Part shown: in pieces, positions 1 to 8,832 of the stretch
How positions within the stretch are numbered: the first letter of the stretch is position 1
How the letters are laid out: every line of letters begins with the position of its first letter
Source of the DNA: Pedobacter sp. Bi126
Lineage (GTDB): Bacteria; Bacteroidota; Bacteroidia; Sphingobacteriales; Sphingobacteriaceae
DNA: 64,000 nucleotides
Reading direction: 5' to 3'
NCBI RefSeq assembly: GCF_918698245.1
Contig: NZ_CAKKMS010000003.1
Coordinates: 124,001-188,000, forward strand
Notes under the pieces: model-generated
What the model saw: the letters and a program-made list of their open reading frames with translations, nothing else
What the model was told of the DNA's origin: nothing
Database searches by the model: none
Translations under genes and position numbers: made by a program

Positions 1-493
1 TTTCCGCTGGAGTTTTGGCGTAATGCAAAGTTTCTGGAAAAACAGAAAAACACTGCTAAACAAGAAATATGGTTACTTTGGGATGGTAGGAATGCCAAAT
101 ATTTTGATCTATCAGATCATTTTGCCGCTATTTTCTCCACTTGCCGATCTTTTTATGTTCATCTCGTTAATTAGTGGTCTATTTTCGTTAAGTGCTATAA
201 ATAATTTAACCCTAACCGGATTTTCAGGAATTTTAAGCCTGCATAACGGTTTTGGCCAGGTACTTTTCTATTATATCATCTTTATTGTTGTAGATATGAT
301 TTTTGCTGCAATCGCCTTCCGCATGGAAAAAGAAAAATACACGAATTTACTTTACATATTCCCACAGCGGTTTTTCTGGCGACAATTAATGTATATTGTA
401 CTATTCCGTTCGTTCAGAAAAGCCATAAAAGGGGAACTGGAAACCTGGGGAACGTTAAAGCGGACAGGAAACGTTAAGGAGCAATTGGCGTAA
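1..493 (+). CDS. Glycosyltransferase family 2, C-terminal fragment (5' end outside window)
   Basis: The reading frame is open from the first bases, so this is the 3' end of a longer gene. The first visible residues (FRWSFGVMQ) carry the RW of the QxxRW motif of processive family 2 glycosyltransferases (cellulose, hyaluronan or PgaC type). That motif is followed by about four hydrophobic segments, as expected for the membrane channel after the catalytic domain, and by a basic cytoplasmic tail. Family knowledge suggests inner-membrane synthesis of an exopolysaccharide from a nucleotide sugar. The substrate cannot be told from this fragment. The first ATG (position 23) lies inside the conserved motif and is not the start. 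Confidence 0.72.
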   Translation, partial: FRWSFGVMQSFWKNRKTLLNKKYGYFGMVGMPNILIYQIILPLFSPLADLFMFISLISGLFSLSAINNLTLTGFSGILSLHNGFGQVLFYYIIFIVVDMIFAAIAFRMEKEKYTNLLYIFPQRFFWRQLMYIVLFRSFRKAIKGELETWGTLKRTGNVKEQLA

Positions 494-511
494 TGCTTCT
501 CATCAAGATAT

Positions 512-607
512 CGTCATTGCGAGAAGGCTTTTTCAGCCGACGAAGCAATCTTACAACTATCGCTAGTAGCGAGCGCATTAAGATTGCTTCGTGCCTCGCA
601 ATGACGA
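512..607. repeat. Palindromic intergenic repeat, family A
   Basis: A 96-bp imperfect inverted repeat. The left arm begins CGTCATTGCGAG and continues to GAAGCAATCTTA; the right arm is its near complement, TAAGATTGCTTC to CTCGCAATGACG. The centre holds the small dyad TCGCTA-G-TAGCGA. Relatives lie at 18417-18442 (half element), 41125-41260 and 63887-63976. It separates the glycosyltransferase from the next gene. A small open frame over it (493-744) is probably not a gene. Confidence 0.8.
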
Positions 608-786
608 CCATTCTATTAGGATCTGTCAATGGTAGCCTGTCGAAGGGCTGGCTAAAATGCAATGTAAAGCATTTCGACAAACTCTATATGAACGCTCCGA
701 ATCAAAATTTAATATTATTGCACACAACCCAAAGAAAAACATAAACAATTCATAACAAGCTATTTAAAAAAACATTATTATTGTTT

Positions 787-1245
787 ATGGAAAAATCTAA
801 CCAAACTATATTTTCCTTTAAACAGGTTTTATTGATTGCGCTTATTGCTGGAACATTAGATGGATTGGCAGCAGTTATATTTTTAGGAAAGATGAATTTT
901 ATGGGGGTATTTCAGTATATCTCCAGCGCTATTATGGGGCCAAATGCTTTTGCTGGAGGGACTAAAACAGCCCTAATAGGTTTAGCATTCCACTACTTTA
1001 TTGCTTTTTGCTTCACCCTGATTTTTACTATTGCATCAATAAAAACACCTGTTTTACGAAAGAATATCATCCTATCAGGAGTAATTTACGGGATTATCGT
1101 TTGGACGATCATGACCCTCTTGATTGTTCCATTAACCAAAATACCTGCAGCACCGTTTCATTATGAACGGGCGATTTTAAATGCGGTAATACTGATTTTT
1201 TGCATAGGCTTACCGATTTCTTACTTAACCGCCCGAAAATTCTAG
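787..1245 (+). CDS. Small integral membrane protein, unknown function
   Basis: A 152-residue hydrophobic protein with about four transmembrane segments (roughly residues 12-32, 55-80, 92-117 and 128-146). Short loops contain a GPNAFAGG turn and a PAAPFHYER segment. ATG at 787 is preferred over the in-frame TTG six bases upstream. The overall look is like small YagU/DUF1440-type membrane proteins, but I cannot assign a family firmly. It stands alone, rightward, and converges on ispF with only six bases between the stop codons and no obvious terminator. Confidence 0.6.
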   Translation: MEKSNQTIFSFKQVLLIALIAGTLDGLAAVIFLGKMNFMGVFQYISSAIMGPNAFAGGTKTALIGLAFHYFIAFCFTLIFTIASIKTPVLRKNIILSGVIYGIIVWTIMTLLIVPLTKIPAAPFHYERAILNAVILIFCIGLPISYLTARKF

Positions 1246-1251
1246 TACGAA

Positions 1252-1731
1252 TTAAGGTTTTTCTATCAGGCAAACGGCATAAGAAACAACACCTTCTTCC
1301 CTGCCGATAAATCCCATTTGCTCATTGGTAGTGGCTTTTATCGAAATATCTTCGGTAGAAATTCCAATCGCTTCAGCAATATTTTGCTGCATAGCAGGAA
1401 TATGAGGGTTAATTTTTGGCGCTTCTAAACAAAGCATCGCATCTATATTCCCAATTTGCCATCCTTTTTCGGTCAACAATTTAACCGTTTCCTTCAATAA
1501 AACGAGGCTACTGATGCCTTTCCACCTATCATCTGTATTCTTAAAATGGAAACCAATATCGCGAAGGTTGGCTGCCCCTAAAAGCGCATCGCAGATGGCG
1601 TGAAGCAAAACATCGGCATCCGAATGCCCAAAAGCGCCTTTATGATGATCTAATGTAACTCCACCAACAACAAAAGGATGCTGATCTTTTAGCTGATGTA
1701 CATCGAATCCGAAACCTACTCTAATTTTCAT
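1252..1731 (-). CDS. ispF: 2-C-methyl-D-erythritol 2,4-cyclodiphosphate synthase
   Basis: Converts 4-diphosphocytidyl-methylerythritol 2-phosphate to the cyclic diphosphate, releasing CMP, in the non-mevalonate isoprenoid pathway. At 159 residues it has the usual family length. Visible signatures are the N-terminal GFDVHQL and the GHSDADVLLHAICDALLGAA block, which carry the metal-binding Asp and His residues, and the C-terminal KATTNEQMGFIGREEG. The enzyme is a soluble cytoplasmic homotrimer. It is transcribed in the same direction as porV, 61 bases downstream of it, possibly in one transcript. Confidence 0.97.
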   Translation of the reverse strand: MKIRVGFGFDVHQLKDQHPFVVGGVTLDHHKGAFGHSDADVLLHAICDALLGAANLRDIGFHFKNTDDRWKGISSLVLLKETVKLLTEKGWQIGNIDAMLCLEAPKINPHIPAMQQNIAEAIGISTEDISIKATTNEQMGFIGREEGVVSYAVCLIEKP

Positions 1732-1792
1732 GGGTATTTAGGTTAATTGTTTAAACACGTTAATCTGTTAATTATAAACTGATCGCTTAAAA

Positions 1793-2983
1793 TTACTTTT
1801 TAACAATTTTTTTGTCGCCAAAGTTAAACAATAGACCAAAACGTAAGGTATTTGCAAGTGGACTTGTTTGTGCATTTGCAATCAAATAAGAGAAATCTAT
1901 ATTAAAAACGTTGTATTTTAATCCAAGGCCCAAAGTAAAGTAGCGGCTATCGCCTTTCATTGGGCTCTGATAGTTGTAACCTGCTCTCACTGCAAACTGT
2001 TGGTTATACCAGTACTCTAAGCCCGTTGAAATTCCTACTTCCTTTAATTCTTCACTAAAACCACCTGGGGCATCACTAAACGAACCAAAAATTCCCGCAG
2101 GTACTGAACGGTTAGGGTTTTTTCCGCTCACAATGTTATTATTCGAATCGTATATCGGCTGCGTTGGCACTAGCAACTTATTAAAATCAAGGGCAAAAGT
2201 TAAGGTGCTGAAATCGTCTACAGTGATTGTAGACGCGCCTCCTATTTTAAAATTGGTAGGTAAAAAGAAATTTTCTCCACCGTCAGAATAGCTCATTTTT
2301 GTTCCAATGTTGGAAATATTAGCACCTGCAGAAAGAACAGTCTGCCTGCCAAACATTGTAGTTGTTGTTTTGTATAGACCCGACACATCTACAGCTACCG
2401 CATTTCCGCTATGAACCTGCCCCGATGATGAAAATTGACCTGAAGCTAAATTTGAATAAATATACCTTAATGATGTTCCCAATGAAAATTCCTCACCAAA
2501 ATTACGGGCAAAAGAAACATCAAAAGCTAATTCATTCGGATTAGAAATTCCCAGGTCTTGTTGGTTAATGTCGGTAAGCTGAATAGAGCCCAAAGAAAAA
2601 TACCTTAATGAGGCACCAATGGTATTACGATCATCCAATTTATAAAACCCACTTAAATAGGCAAGATTAATATCAGGCACTAAACTTTTTAACCATGGGC
2701 TATAAGAAACAGAAAATCCGTAAGGTTTATCTAAAAATGCAAGTTTAGAAGCATTAATGCTCGCTGAATTTACATCACCAGCAACGGCCACGCCAGCATC
2801 ACCCATTGCACCGGCACGGGCATCGGGCGTAATGAGCAGAAATGGAACTGCTGTTACAATATTGTTTGCCTCGCTACCATTTGTTTGTGTATTGCCTATG
2901 GTTACCTGAGCATTTGTTTTACCAAACACCAAGGCCATTGAGAGTGCAGAAAAAGCAAGTTTACTGATGTACTTGAAATTCAT
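1793..2983 (-). CDS. porV: Type IX secretion outer-membrane protein PorV (LptO)
   Basis: A 396-residue outer-membrane beta-barrel protein with a signal peptide (residues 1-25, cleavage after TNAQ). PorV shuttles T9SS cargo from the translocon to the PorU sortase. Family signatures include the N-terminal AVPFLLITPDARAGAMGDAG block, the FLDKPYGFSVSYSPWL segment, a run of alternating beta strands and a C-terminal strand ending in FGLLFNFGDKK. It is divergent from gldJ across a 640-bp spacer. porU does not lie between them, so the PorU partner must be encoded elsewhere. Confidence 0.9.
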   Translation of the reverse strand: MNFKYISKLAFSALSMALVFGKTNAQVTIGNTQTNGSEANNIVTAVPFLLITPDARAGAMGDAGVAVAGDVNSASINASKLAFLDKPYGFSVSYSPWLKSLVPDINLAYLSGFYKLDDRNTIGASLRYFSLGSIQLTDINQQDLGISNPNELAFDVSFARNFGEEFSLGTSLRYIYSNLASGQFSSSGQVHSGNAVAVDVSGLYKTTTTMFGRQTVLSAGANISNIGTKMSYSDGGENFFLPTNFKIGGASTITVDDFSTLTFALDFNKLLVPTQPIYDSNNNIVSGKNPNRSVPAGIFGSFSDAPGGFSEELKEVGISTGLEYWYNQQFAVRAGYNYQSPMKGDSRYFTLGLGLKYNVFNIDFSYLIANAQTSPLANTLRFGLLFNFGDKKIVKK

Positions 2984-3623
2984 CCTTTAAAGGTACGTAA
3001 TTTTAGATTTTGGTATTTAGCAACAACTGGAGAATATATTCTGTAACGTAAAACCAAAACTTATATTTCACCAAATTACGAATTCTATGATTATTTACTA
3101 ATTAAACATACGATTTTTACATACAGGTGTGACTGCAAAAAACCTAAACCCATAACTAATAACCATTTAACATCATAATTGAGCTATTTTCTTTTTTCTA
3201 TAAAAATTATTAATTCGATTTGTCAACTTAATAATCTTTAAATCAAATATGGTTAATTTATTGCAATCTCAATAAACTTATAACAATACTCTTTTTATAT
3301 ATGCACGTTTAAGCTGTCACTAAAAACATAAAAAAATTAATATTGAGATGACCTGAGCTGTAATATAAGTAATTCCACCTATTGGGCTAATGGCTTGCCA
3401 ACAGCACTTCTCAATCACCTCCCTCTCTTTTTATCTTGCTTATTTATAATTATTTAACCTAAATTTAACTGAAAAATTAAGTAGACACAATACGACAGAA
3501 AATAATACGTTATCACTCAAAAATATAATCGATATTTTATTACCACATTATTTATATATTCATTTAAAATTGTTTAATTTTATCGGTTGAATCCCTATAG
3601 GGACGATTTTCCCAACGAACTAT
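2984..3623. other. Long AT-rich divergent spacer between porV and gldJ
   Basis: 640 bp without a credible gene on either strand. It probably holds the promoters for both secretion genes. A small palindrome (CCTTTAAAGG) abuts the porV start, and TCCCTATAGGGA lies about 30 bases before the gldJ start. I see no clear TAnnTTTG element, no RNA gene and no long repeat. Confidence 0.5.
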
Positions 3624-5309
3624 ATGAAAAAACTGTTACTATATTCTTTTACTTGTTTGTCATTAGCTGCCCTACTTACGAGCTGTAGCTCAAAAGGAGG
3701 GAACAGTTCTAGCAAAACAGGTATTCCCTATGCCGATAGGAAAAGCAAAAACAACCAATCTGGTGCTTTTGCTGTAGCTACTCAATACAAGAGAGCTCCA
3801 GGACCAGGCTTGATTCCAATTGAAGGTGGAGTTTTAGTTGTTGGTGGTAGTGCCATCGAAGTACCGGGTGTTGAGCCAAATATTTACAATTACAAAAGAC
3901 AGGTTACTGTTCCATCTTTTTACATGGATGAAACTGAAGTATCGAATACCGATTGGTTAGAATACTTACATTGGATCAGATACAACTACCCTGAAGATCG
4001 TGAGTTTTATTATAATGAGCTTCCTGATACTTTAGTGTGGCGCCGCGCATTATCATACAACGAACCTTATGTAGATAACTACTTAAGACACCCAGCTTAC
4101 CGTGACTACCCTGTTGTAGGTGTTTCATGGGAGCAGGCATCACGTTATTGCGAATGGAGAACTTCGAGAGCTAACGAATTTATTCTACGCGAAAAAGGAA
4201 TTTTAACTGATTATAAAACTTTAGCCGGTAATGGAAAAAGCAATGCTGCTACTACAGCAGCGGCGACTCCAAAGCCAGACAAACCTTTTAATACTGATGC
4301 ATACTTAAATGGCCAGTATGATGATAAGGGGAAAAATGCACCAATCGATTACAATACAAAATCAGGTGCAGCTACATCAACAGCTGGAGGAACAGCAGCC
4401 CCAGCATCCGGAGGCAAAAACAACCAGCCTAGAAGAACTGCGACACTAGAGGATGGTGTAATTATGCAGCCTTATCGTTTACCAACAGAAGCCGAATGGG
4501 AATATGCTGCTTTAGGTTTAATTGGCAATACAGAATACGAAAACATCAATCAGAATAAAATCTACCCGTGGAATGGCTTAGGTGTGAGCTCTGCCAAAAA
4601 GAAAACCAGAGGTATGATTCAGGCCAACTTTAAAAGGGCACCTGGCGATTATATGGGTGTTGGTGGTTCATTAAATGATAAAGGAGATTTAACTGTTCCC
4701 GTTATTCAATATGCACCAAACGACTTCGGCTTATATAATATGGCTGGAAACGTGAATGAATGGGTTAATGATGTGTACAGAACAGGCACATTTACGGATG
4801 CAGATGCATTTAACCCTTATCGTGGCAACTATTTCACCAATAAAAAACTAGAGGATTCTCAAAGCGGTAAAATTGCATTGGATAAATATGGTAATCCGAT
4901 TAAGGAAAACGCTTACGCAGGAAGAAAACAAACCTGGGCAGAAAAACAGGCACAGGCGAAACGTTCTGATTCGATTTCAAAATCGACTGATCCACAATCT
5001 CCGGTAGCGTCAACCAGTTATCAGGCCGATCAAAGAGGTTATCGCGATAGACAAAACACTTTATTGAATGAAGAAGGTGTAACGCTTGTAAACGATAAAT
5101 CACGAGTTTATAAAGGTGGTTCTTGGAATGATATGGCTTATTGGTTAAACCCGGCAACACGCCGCTTTATGCAACAAGATGAATCATCAGCAGAAGTTGG
5201 TTTCCGTTGTGCCATGACCATGCTTGGCGCGCCAGAAATTAGTACTGCAGGTAAAAGAAATTTCAAAAACCCTCCGCAAAAACCTTACAGGGTAAGTAGA
5301 GGTAAATAA
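3624..5309 (+). CDS. gldJ: Gliding motility/T9SS lipoprotein GldJ (FGE-sulfatase fold)
   Basis: A 561-residue lipoprotein: the signal peptide ends in the lipobox LLTSC (Cys21). The body is a formylglycine-generating-enzyme (sulfatase-modifying factor) fold, with markers MDETEVSNTDW, PVVGVSWEQASRYCEWR, YRLPTEAEWEYAA, LYNMAGNVNEWVNDVY, KGGSWND and a C-terminal EVGFRCAM. GldJ is a structural T9SS component that stabilises GldK rather than an enzyme. Between about residues 195 and 275 lies an Ala/Thr/Gly/Pro-rich low-complexity insert splitting the fold. Proximity to porV favours GldJ over the paralogue GldK, whose gldLMN partners are not here. Confidence 0.86.
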   Translation: MKKLLLYSFTCLSLAALLTSCSSKGGNSSSKTGIPYADRKSKNNQSGAFAVATQYKRAPGPGLIPIEGGVLVVGGSAIEVPGVEPNIYNYKRQVTVPSFYMDETEVSNTDWLEYLHWIRYNYPEDREFYYNELPDTLVWRRALSYNEPYVDNYLRHPAYRDYPVVGVSWEQASRYCEWRTSRANEFILREKGILTDYKTLAGNGKSNAATTAAATPKPDKPFNTDAYLNGQYDDKGKNAPIDYNTKSGAATSTAGGTAAPASGGKNNQPRRTATLEDGVIMQPYRLPTEAEWEYAALGLIGNTEYENINQNKIYPWNGLGVSSAKKKTRGMIQANFKRAPGDYMGVGGSLNDKGDLTVPVIQYAPNDFGLYNMAGNVNEWVNDVYRTGTFTDADAFNPYRGNYFTNKKLEDSQSGKIALDKYGNPIKENAYAGRKQTWAEKQAQAKRSDSISKSTDPQSPVASTSYQADQRGYRDRQNTLLNEEGVTLVNDKSRVYKGGSWNDMAYWLNPATRRFMQQDESSAEVGFRCAMTMLGAPEISTAGKRNFKNPPQKPYRVSRGK

Positions 5310-5314
5310 AAAAG

Positions 5315-5344
5315 AAAAGTCCCGACATTAAATCGGGACTTTTT
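5315..5344 (+). terminator. Intrinsic terminator of gldJ
   Basis: Stem AAAAGTCCCGA / TCGGGACTTTT with a seven-base loop, six bases after the gldJ stop. The TCCCGA/TCGGGA core recurs in the threonine attenuator (33304-33336) and in the terminator at 38836-38862. Confidence 0.88.
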
Positions 5345-5389
5345 ATGCTTTAGATTTTGTAGTCCACTTCGACTAATTTAAATGAAACT

Positions 5390-5473
5390 CGTCATCTCGA
5401 CTGAAACGCAGTGGAACGGAGAGATCTATCTAGACAGATTTCTCGACTTCGTTTCACTCCGCTCGAAATGACG
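5390..5473. repeat. Palindromic intergenic repeat, family B
   Basis: An 84-bp imperfect inverted repeat with outer ends CGTCATCTCGA / CGAAATGACG and inner arms around AACGCAGTGGAA and the complementary TTTCACTCCGC. It resembles the elements at 42240-42358 and 53917-54016 in organisation. It lies between the convergent gldJ and the biotin-carrier gene. Confidence 0.75.
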
Positions 5474-5489
5474 TACCTCGAGGCAAAAA

Positions 5490-5990
5490 TTATTTAAACT
5501 GAATCAAGATCTGGTTCTTCTCTACCTTATCGCCCTGCTTAATCAAAACTTTCTTTATCACACCATCAGTTGATGATTTCAGGATGTTTTCCATTTTCAT
5601 AGCTTCCAGCACCACTAGATTATCCCCTTTCTTTACCTCGGCGTTCTCTTCAATCAAAACCTTTAGTACTAAACCAGGCATCGGCGCTTTAATTTCTGAA
5701 ACTTTATTAGCAGTTAAATTATCCAGGCCCAGCTGTTTTAACAAAACATCAAACTGATCTTCGATGCTAATCTGATAAATATTACCGTTAACCTTTATTT
5801 TACATGTTTTATCTGCTTTGTTCAGCTCAACCAGCTCTGTATTAAAAGATTTATTCTGGTATAAAACATGCGTACTATTATTCCCAATTGAACTCAGATC
5901 GAACTGAATGGGTTCTCCGTTTACCAAAAAAGATGACTCCTTATTTTCAACCTCGAATAAAAACCGATCGTTTACTTTTACTTTATACAT
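5490..5990 (-). CDS. Biotin carboxyl carrier domain protein
   Basis: 166 residues. The last 70 or so form a biotinyl/lipoyl-attachment domain: APMPGLV at the start and EAMKMEN as the biotinylation site, with the modified lysine at residue 132. The first ~90 residues are a beta-rich segment as seen in carrier subunits of acyl-CoA (propionyl- or acetyl-CoA) carboxylases. No biotin carboxylase or carboxyltransferase gene is adjacent, so the partner enzyme is inferred only. The start lies 3 bases after the stop of the upstream DUF4159 gene, implying co-transcription. Confidence 0.85.
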   Translation of the reverse strand: MYKVKVNDRFLFEVENKESSFLVNGEPIQFDLSSIGNNSTHVLYQNKSFNTELVELNKADKTCKIKVNGNIYQISIEDQFDVLLKQLGLDNLTANKVSEIKAPMPGLVLKVLIEENAEVKKGDNLVVLEAMKMENILKSSTDGVIKKVLIKQGDKVEKNQILIQFK

Positions 5991-5993
5991 TTG

Positions 5994-6689
5994 TTATTGG
6001 GTTAAAGCATACTGAACCAAATTTGCACCCATTTTAAGCGCCTTAGTCCTCGTTTCTTGTGTATCTTCAGGATAAGTACCAAAATCTTCCCAACCATTCC
6101 CTAAATCGCACTCATAAGTATAATAGCACACAACTCTACCTTTATAAATCAACGCAAATCCCTGTGGCCTTTTATTATCATGCTCATGGATTTTTGGCAA
6201 GCCTCCCGGGAATTTAAATTTTTGGTTATATAATGCGTGATTGGCAGGCAATTCGACAAAACTCAATTCCGGGAATACCTTTTTCATCTGCGGGCGGATA
6301 AATTTATCCAACCCATAATTATCGTCTATATGAAGAAAACCACCACCTGTAAGGTATTGCCTTAAATTTTTAATTTCCTGATCGTTAAAAACTACGTTTC
6401 CGTGGCCAGTCATGTAAACAAACGGATAATTGAATATTTCTTTCGAGCCTACTTCTACAATACTCTCTTCAGCATAAAAATTAGTCTTCAAATTGGCATT
6501 ACAGTAGGCAATTAAGTTGGGCAATGCTGTTCTATCTGCATACCAATCACCACCACCGTTATACTTTAATTTGGCCATGCGGTAGGTTGGAGGAATAAAA
6601 GCGAAAAACACAAAGCTAAGAGCTAATAGACCAAAGCAGTACCAAAGCTGAAACCTGGAAAACTGAAAACTGAAAACTGAAAACTTCAA
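5994..6689 (-). CDS. DUF4159 domain protein, membrane-anchored, apparent TTG start
   Basis: 231 residues. A single hydrophobic segment (about residues 16-34) is followed by a DUF4159 domain recognisable from KYNGGGDWYADRTALPNL, YMTGHGNV, LTGGGFLHIDDNYG and HALY, a glutamine-amidotransferase-like fold of unknown function common in Bacteroidota. No ATG exists upstream of residue 38, and the frame is closed by a stop just beyond, so the best start is TTG at 6689. Residues 2-10 are encoded by a 7-bp tandem repeat (6659-6685), which suggests that the repeat has overwritten the original start region. It lies 5 bases downstream of rsmE. Confidence 0.78.
   Translation of the reverse strand: MKFSVFSFQFSRFQLWYCFGLLALSFVFFAFIPPTYRMAKLKYNGGGDWYADRTALPNLIAYCNANLKTNFYAEESIVEVGSKEIFNYPFVYMTGHGNVVFNDQEIKNLRQYLTGGGFLHIDDNYGLDKFIRPQMKKVFPELSFVELPANHALYNQKFKFPGGLPKIHEHDNKRPQGFALIYKGRVVCYYTYECDLGNGWEDFGTYPEDTQETRTKALKMGANLVQYALTQ
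6659..6685. repeat. Heptad tandem repeat at the DUF4159 gene start
   Basis: Three to four copies of the 7-bp word AAAACTG in direct order, lying over the first codons of the DUF4159 gene. This is one of the period-7 elements in this window, here as a single arm. Confidence 0.8.
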
Positions 6690-6694
6690 ATTGA

Positions 6695-7399
6695 TTATCG
6701 GTTAAGGTAATTGATTTCAAAACAAACAGATAATGCAGCCGTTTCTGTGCGCAATCTGTTATCACCTAAAGTTAATGCTTTAAAGCCTTTGTTCAAAGCT
6801 AAATTAACTTCATCAGGTGTGAAATCCCCTTCAGGACCAATAAGAATTAAATATTTTTGATGTGGAACTACAAGTTTGGATATATATTGTTTCTCTCCGT
6901 TATCGATACAATGCGCTATTAATTTATCACCATCAAATGGTTCTTTTAAAAAAGTATCAAAAGAAATGGCATCGTTCAATTTGGGATGATAAGCTTTAAT
7001 GGATTGTTTTACGGCAGAAGTAATTACTTTGTTGAGCCGATCTTCTTTAACTACCCTGCGCTCCGATCGATCGGTAATAATCGGTGTAATTTCATCGATG
7101 CCCAACTCTGTAGCTTTTTCTAAAAACCATTCGATGCGGTCGATATTTTTAGTTGGCGCAACAGCAATATGCAGGTAATGATTTCTTTTATGAAACTCCG
7201 TTTCTACCTTTAAAATTGATAGAGAAACTTTTTTCGGATTATCAGAAGTGATTTCAGCAGTGTAAAAACCACCTTTCCCATCAACCAGGTTAACGATCGA
7301 GCCTACGGCAAGACGAAGTACCCTAACACAATGTTTGCTCTCTTCTTCGTTAAGTGTGTAAGTATTTTGGGTTATATCTGGTGTATAAAAAATATGCAT
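6695..7399 (-). CDS. rsmE: 16S rRNA m3U1498 methyltransferase RsmE
   Basis: Methylates N3 of U1498 in 16S rRNA using S-adenosylmethionine. The 234-residue length is typical. It has an N-terminal PUA-like domain (HCVRVLRL around residue 24) and a C-terminal SPOUT knot domain with the AdoMet-binding stretches EKATELGIDEITPI, LILIGPEGDFTPDEV and LGDNRLRTETAALSV. It sits in a tight leftward run between the CNNM/CBS gene and DUF4159. Confidence 0.95.
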   Translation of the reverse strand: MHIFYTPDITQNTYTLNEEESKHCVRVLRLAVGSIVNLVDGKGGFYTAEITSDNPKKVSLSILKVETEFHKRNHYLHIAVAPTKNIDRIEWFLEKATELGIDEITPIITDRSERRVVKEDRLNKVITSAVKQSIKAYHPKLNDAISFDTFLKEPFDGDKLIAHCIDNGEKQYISKLVVPHQKYLILIGPEGDFTPDEVNLALNKGFKALTLGDNRLRTETAALSVCFEINYLNR

Positions 7400-7407
7400 A
7401 GTTGAAA

Positions 7408-8832
7408 TTAATGATTATCAACCATATCTGCTTTATTGATCACCAATTCTAACTTGATTGTTTCGATATTCTGCTCTGTTTTTTTGAGGATGGTAAATAG
7501 ATATCCGTATGATTCGTTGCTCTCACCTACCTCAGGGATACGTTCAAAAACGTGAGAAACCAAACCACCAATGGTATCGAAATCTTCATCCTCCGGTAAA
7601 TCGTGAGGCAGATGTTCATTTACATCATATACAGTAGCGAATGCATTTACGATAAACTCATTGTCGGACACTTTTTCTACCAATGGTTTTTCTTCATCAT
7701 ATTCATCCTGGATTTCTCCAACAAGCTCTTCAACAATATCTTCTAAGGTAACCATACCCGCAGTACCACCAAACTCATCTAATACGATAGCAATCTGTAT
7801 GCGATTACTTTGCAGCTCACTCATCAGATCGTTTATTTTCTTAGTTTCAGTAACGAAATATGGTTTCCTGATGATATCGTTCAATGTCCAATGCTGATTA
7901 CCCGCTGCAACCAATGGTAAAATATCTTTTGCATGGATAATCCCTACAATTTTATCCATAATTTCATCGTAAACAGGCAAACGGGAATACCCTTCCTTAA
8001 TAATCGTATCAATCACTTCTTCTTTCGGAGAAGTTAGTTCAATACCCGAAATCTTGGTGCGGGGTACCATGATATTTTTCACCACTCGCTCATTAAAATC
8101 GAATACGTTTTTAATCAGCTCATGTTCGTTATTATCCAATGCGCCGCTTTCTTTACCCTGATCTAATAAATACTGAAGTTCTTCGGTACTATGAAGCGAT
8201 TCATGTCCGCTTGAAGTGTCGATCCCAAATGGTTTAAGGATAATCGCAGCAAGACTGTTTAATGTCCAGATGAATGGTTTAAATACCACATAAAATATCT
8301 GCAATGGTACAGAAACAAATAAGGTTGTTGCTACCGGCCGTTGGATAGCAAAAGATTTTGGTGCTAATTCACCAAATACAATATGCATAATCGTAATCAA
8401 CGAGAATGCAACAATTGTAGATGCAGTATGGATGGAAGCATCGCTCAATCCCCACTCCAAACTATCGAAAAGGTTTTTGAAAATGGTATGCATAACGCCT
8501 TCACCAACCCAACCTAAGCCAAGTGATGCAAGCGTTATACCTAGCTGTGTGGCGGCTAAATATCCATCAAGGTTATGAATAATCCCTTTGGCCATTTTAC
8601 CAACACGACTGCCTGTTTTTGCTTTAATTTCAATTTGTGATGCCCGGACCTTTACAATTGCGAACTCTGCTGCAACAAAAAATCCGTTTAGTAACACCAA
8701 AAATAATGCAAAGAATAATCGCCAGCCTACAGAAGTGGTATCGGGTTCTTGTAAAGCAACCAAAACTACGTTTGTGGGCAGGATTGCACTTAGCTCAAAA
8801 TTTAAAAACAAACATACCGTGGGTAAATCCAT
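7408..8832 (-). CDS. CNNM-domain/CBS-pair protein (HlyC/CorC family)
   Basis: 474 residues. After a short N-terminal extension comes a CNNM (DUF21) membrane domain of about four segments (residues ~38-215, marker LNGFFVAAEFAIVKVR), then a CBS pair (~225-350, markers VKNIMVPRTKI and FGGTAGMVTLEDIVEELVGEI) and a C-terminal CorC_HlyC domain. Relatives are implicated in magnesium or cobalt efflux; haemolysin naming is historical. GldE has the same architecture but is usually beside gldD, which is not seen here. The start codon overlaps the ppa stop by one base (translational coupling). Confidence 0.88.
   Translation of the reverse strand: MDLPTVCLFLNFELSAILPTNVVLVALQEPDTTSVGWRLFFALFLVLLNGFFVAAEFAIVKVRASQIEIKAKTGSRVGKMAKGIIHNLDGYLAATQLGITLASLGLGWVGEGVMHTIFKNLFDSLEWGLSDASIHTASTIVAFSLITIMHIVFGELAPKSFAIQRPVATTLFVSVPLQIFYVVFKPFIWTLNSLAAIILKPFGIDTSSGHESLHSTEELQYLLDQGKESGALDNNEHELIKNVFDFNERVVKNIMVPRTKISGIELTSPKEEVIDTIIKEGYSRLPVYDEIMDKIVGIIHAKDILPLVAAGNQHWTLNDIIRKPYFVTETKKINDLMSELQSNRIQIAIVLDEFGGTAGMVTLEDIVEELVGEIQDEYDEEKPLVEKVSDNEFIVNAFATVYDVNEHLPHDLPEDEDFDTIGGLVSHVFERIPEVGESNESYGYLFTILKKTEQNIETIKLELVINKADMVDNH

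Noticed and set aside
493..744. Open frame of 83 codons after the glycosyltransferase
   Set aside because: It runs through the family A palindrome, and a slightly shorter frame exists on the other strand; no protein-like pattern.
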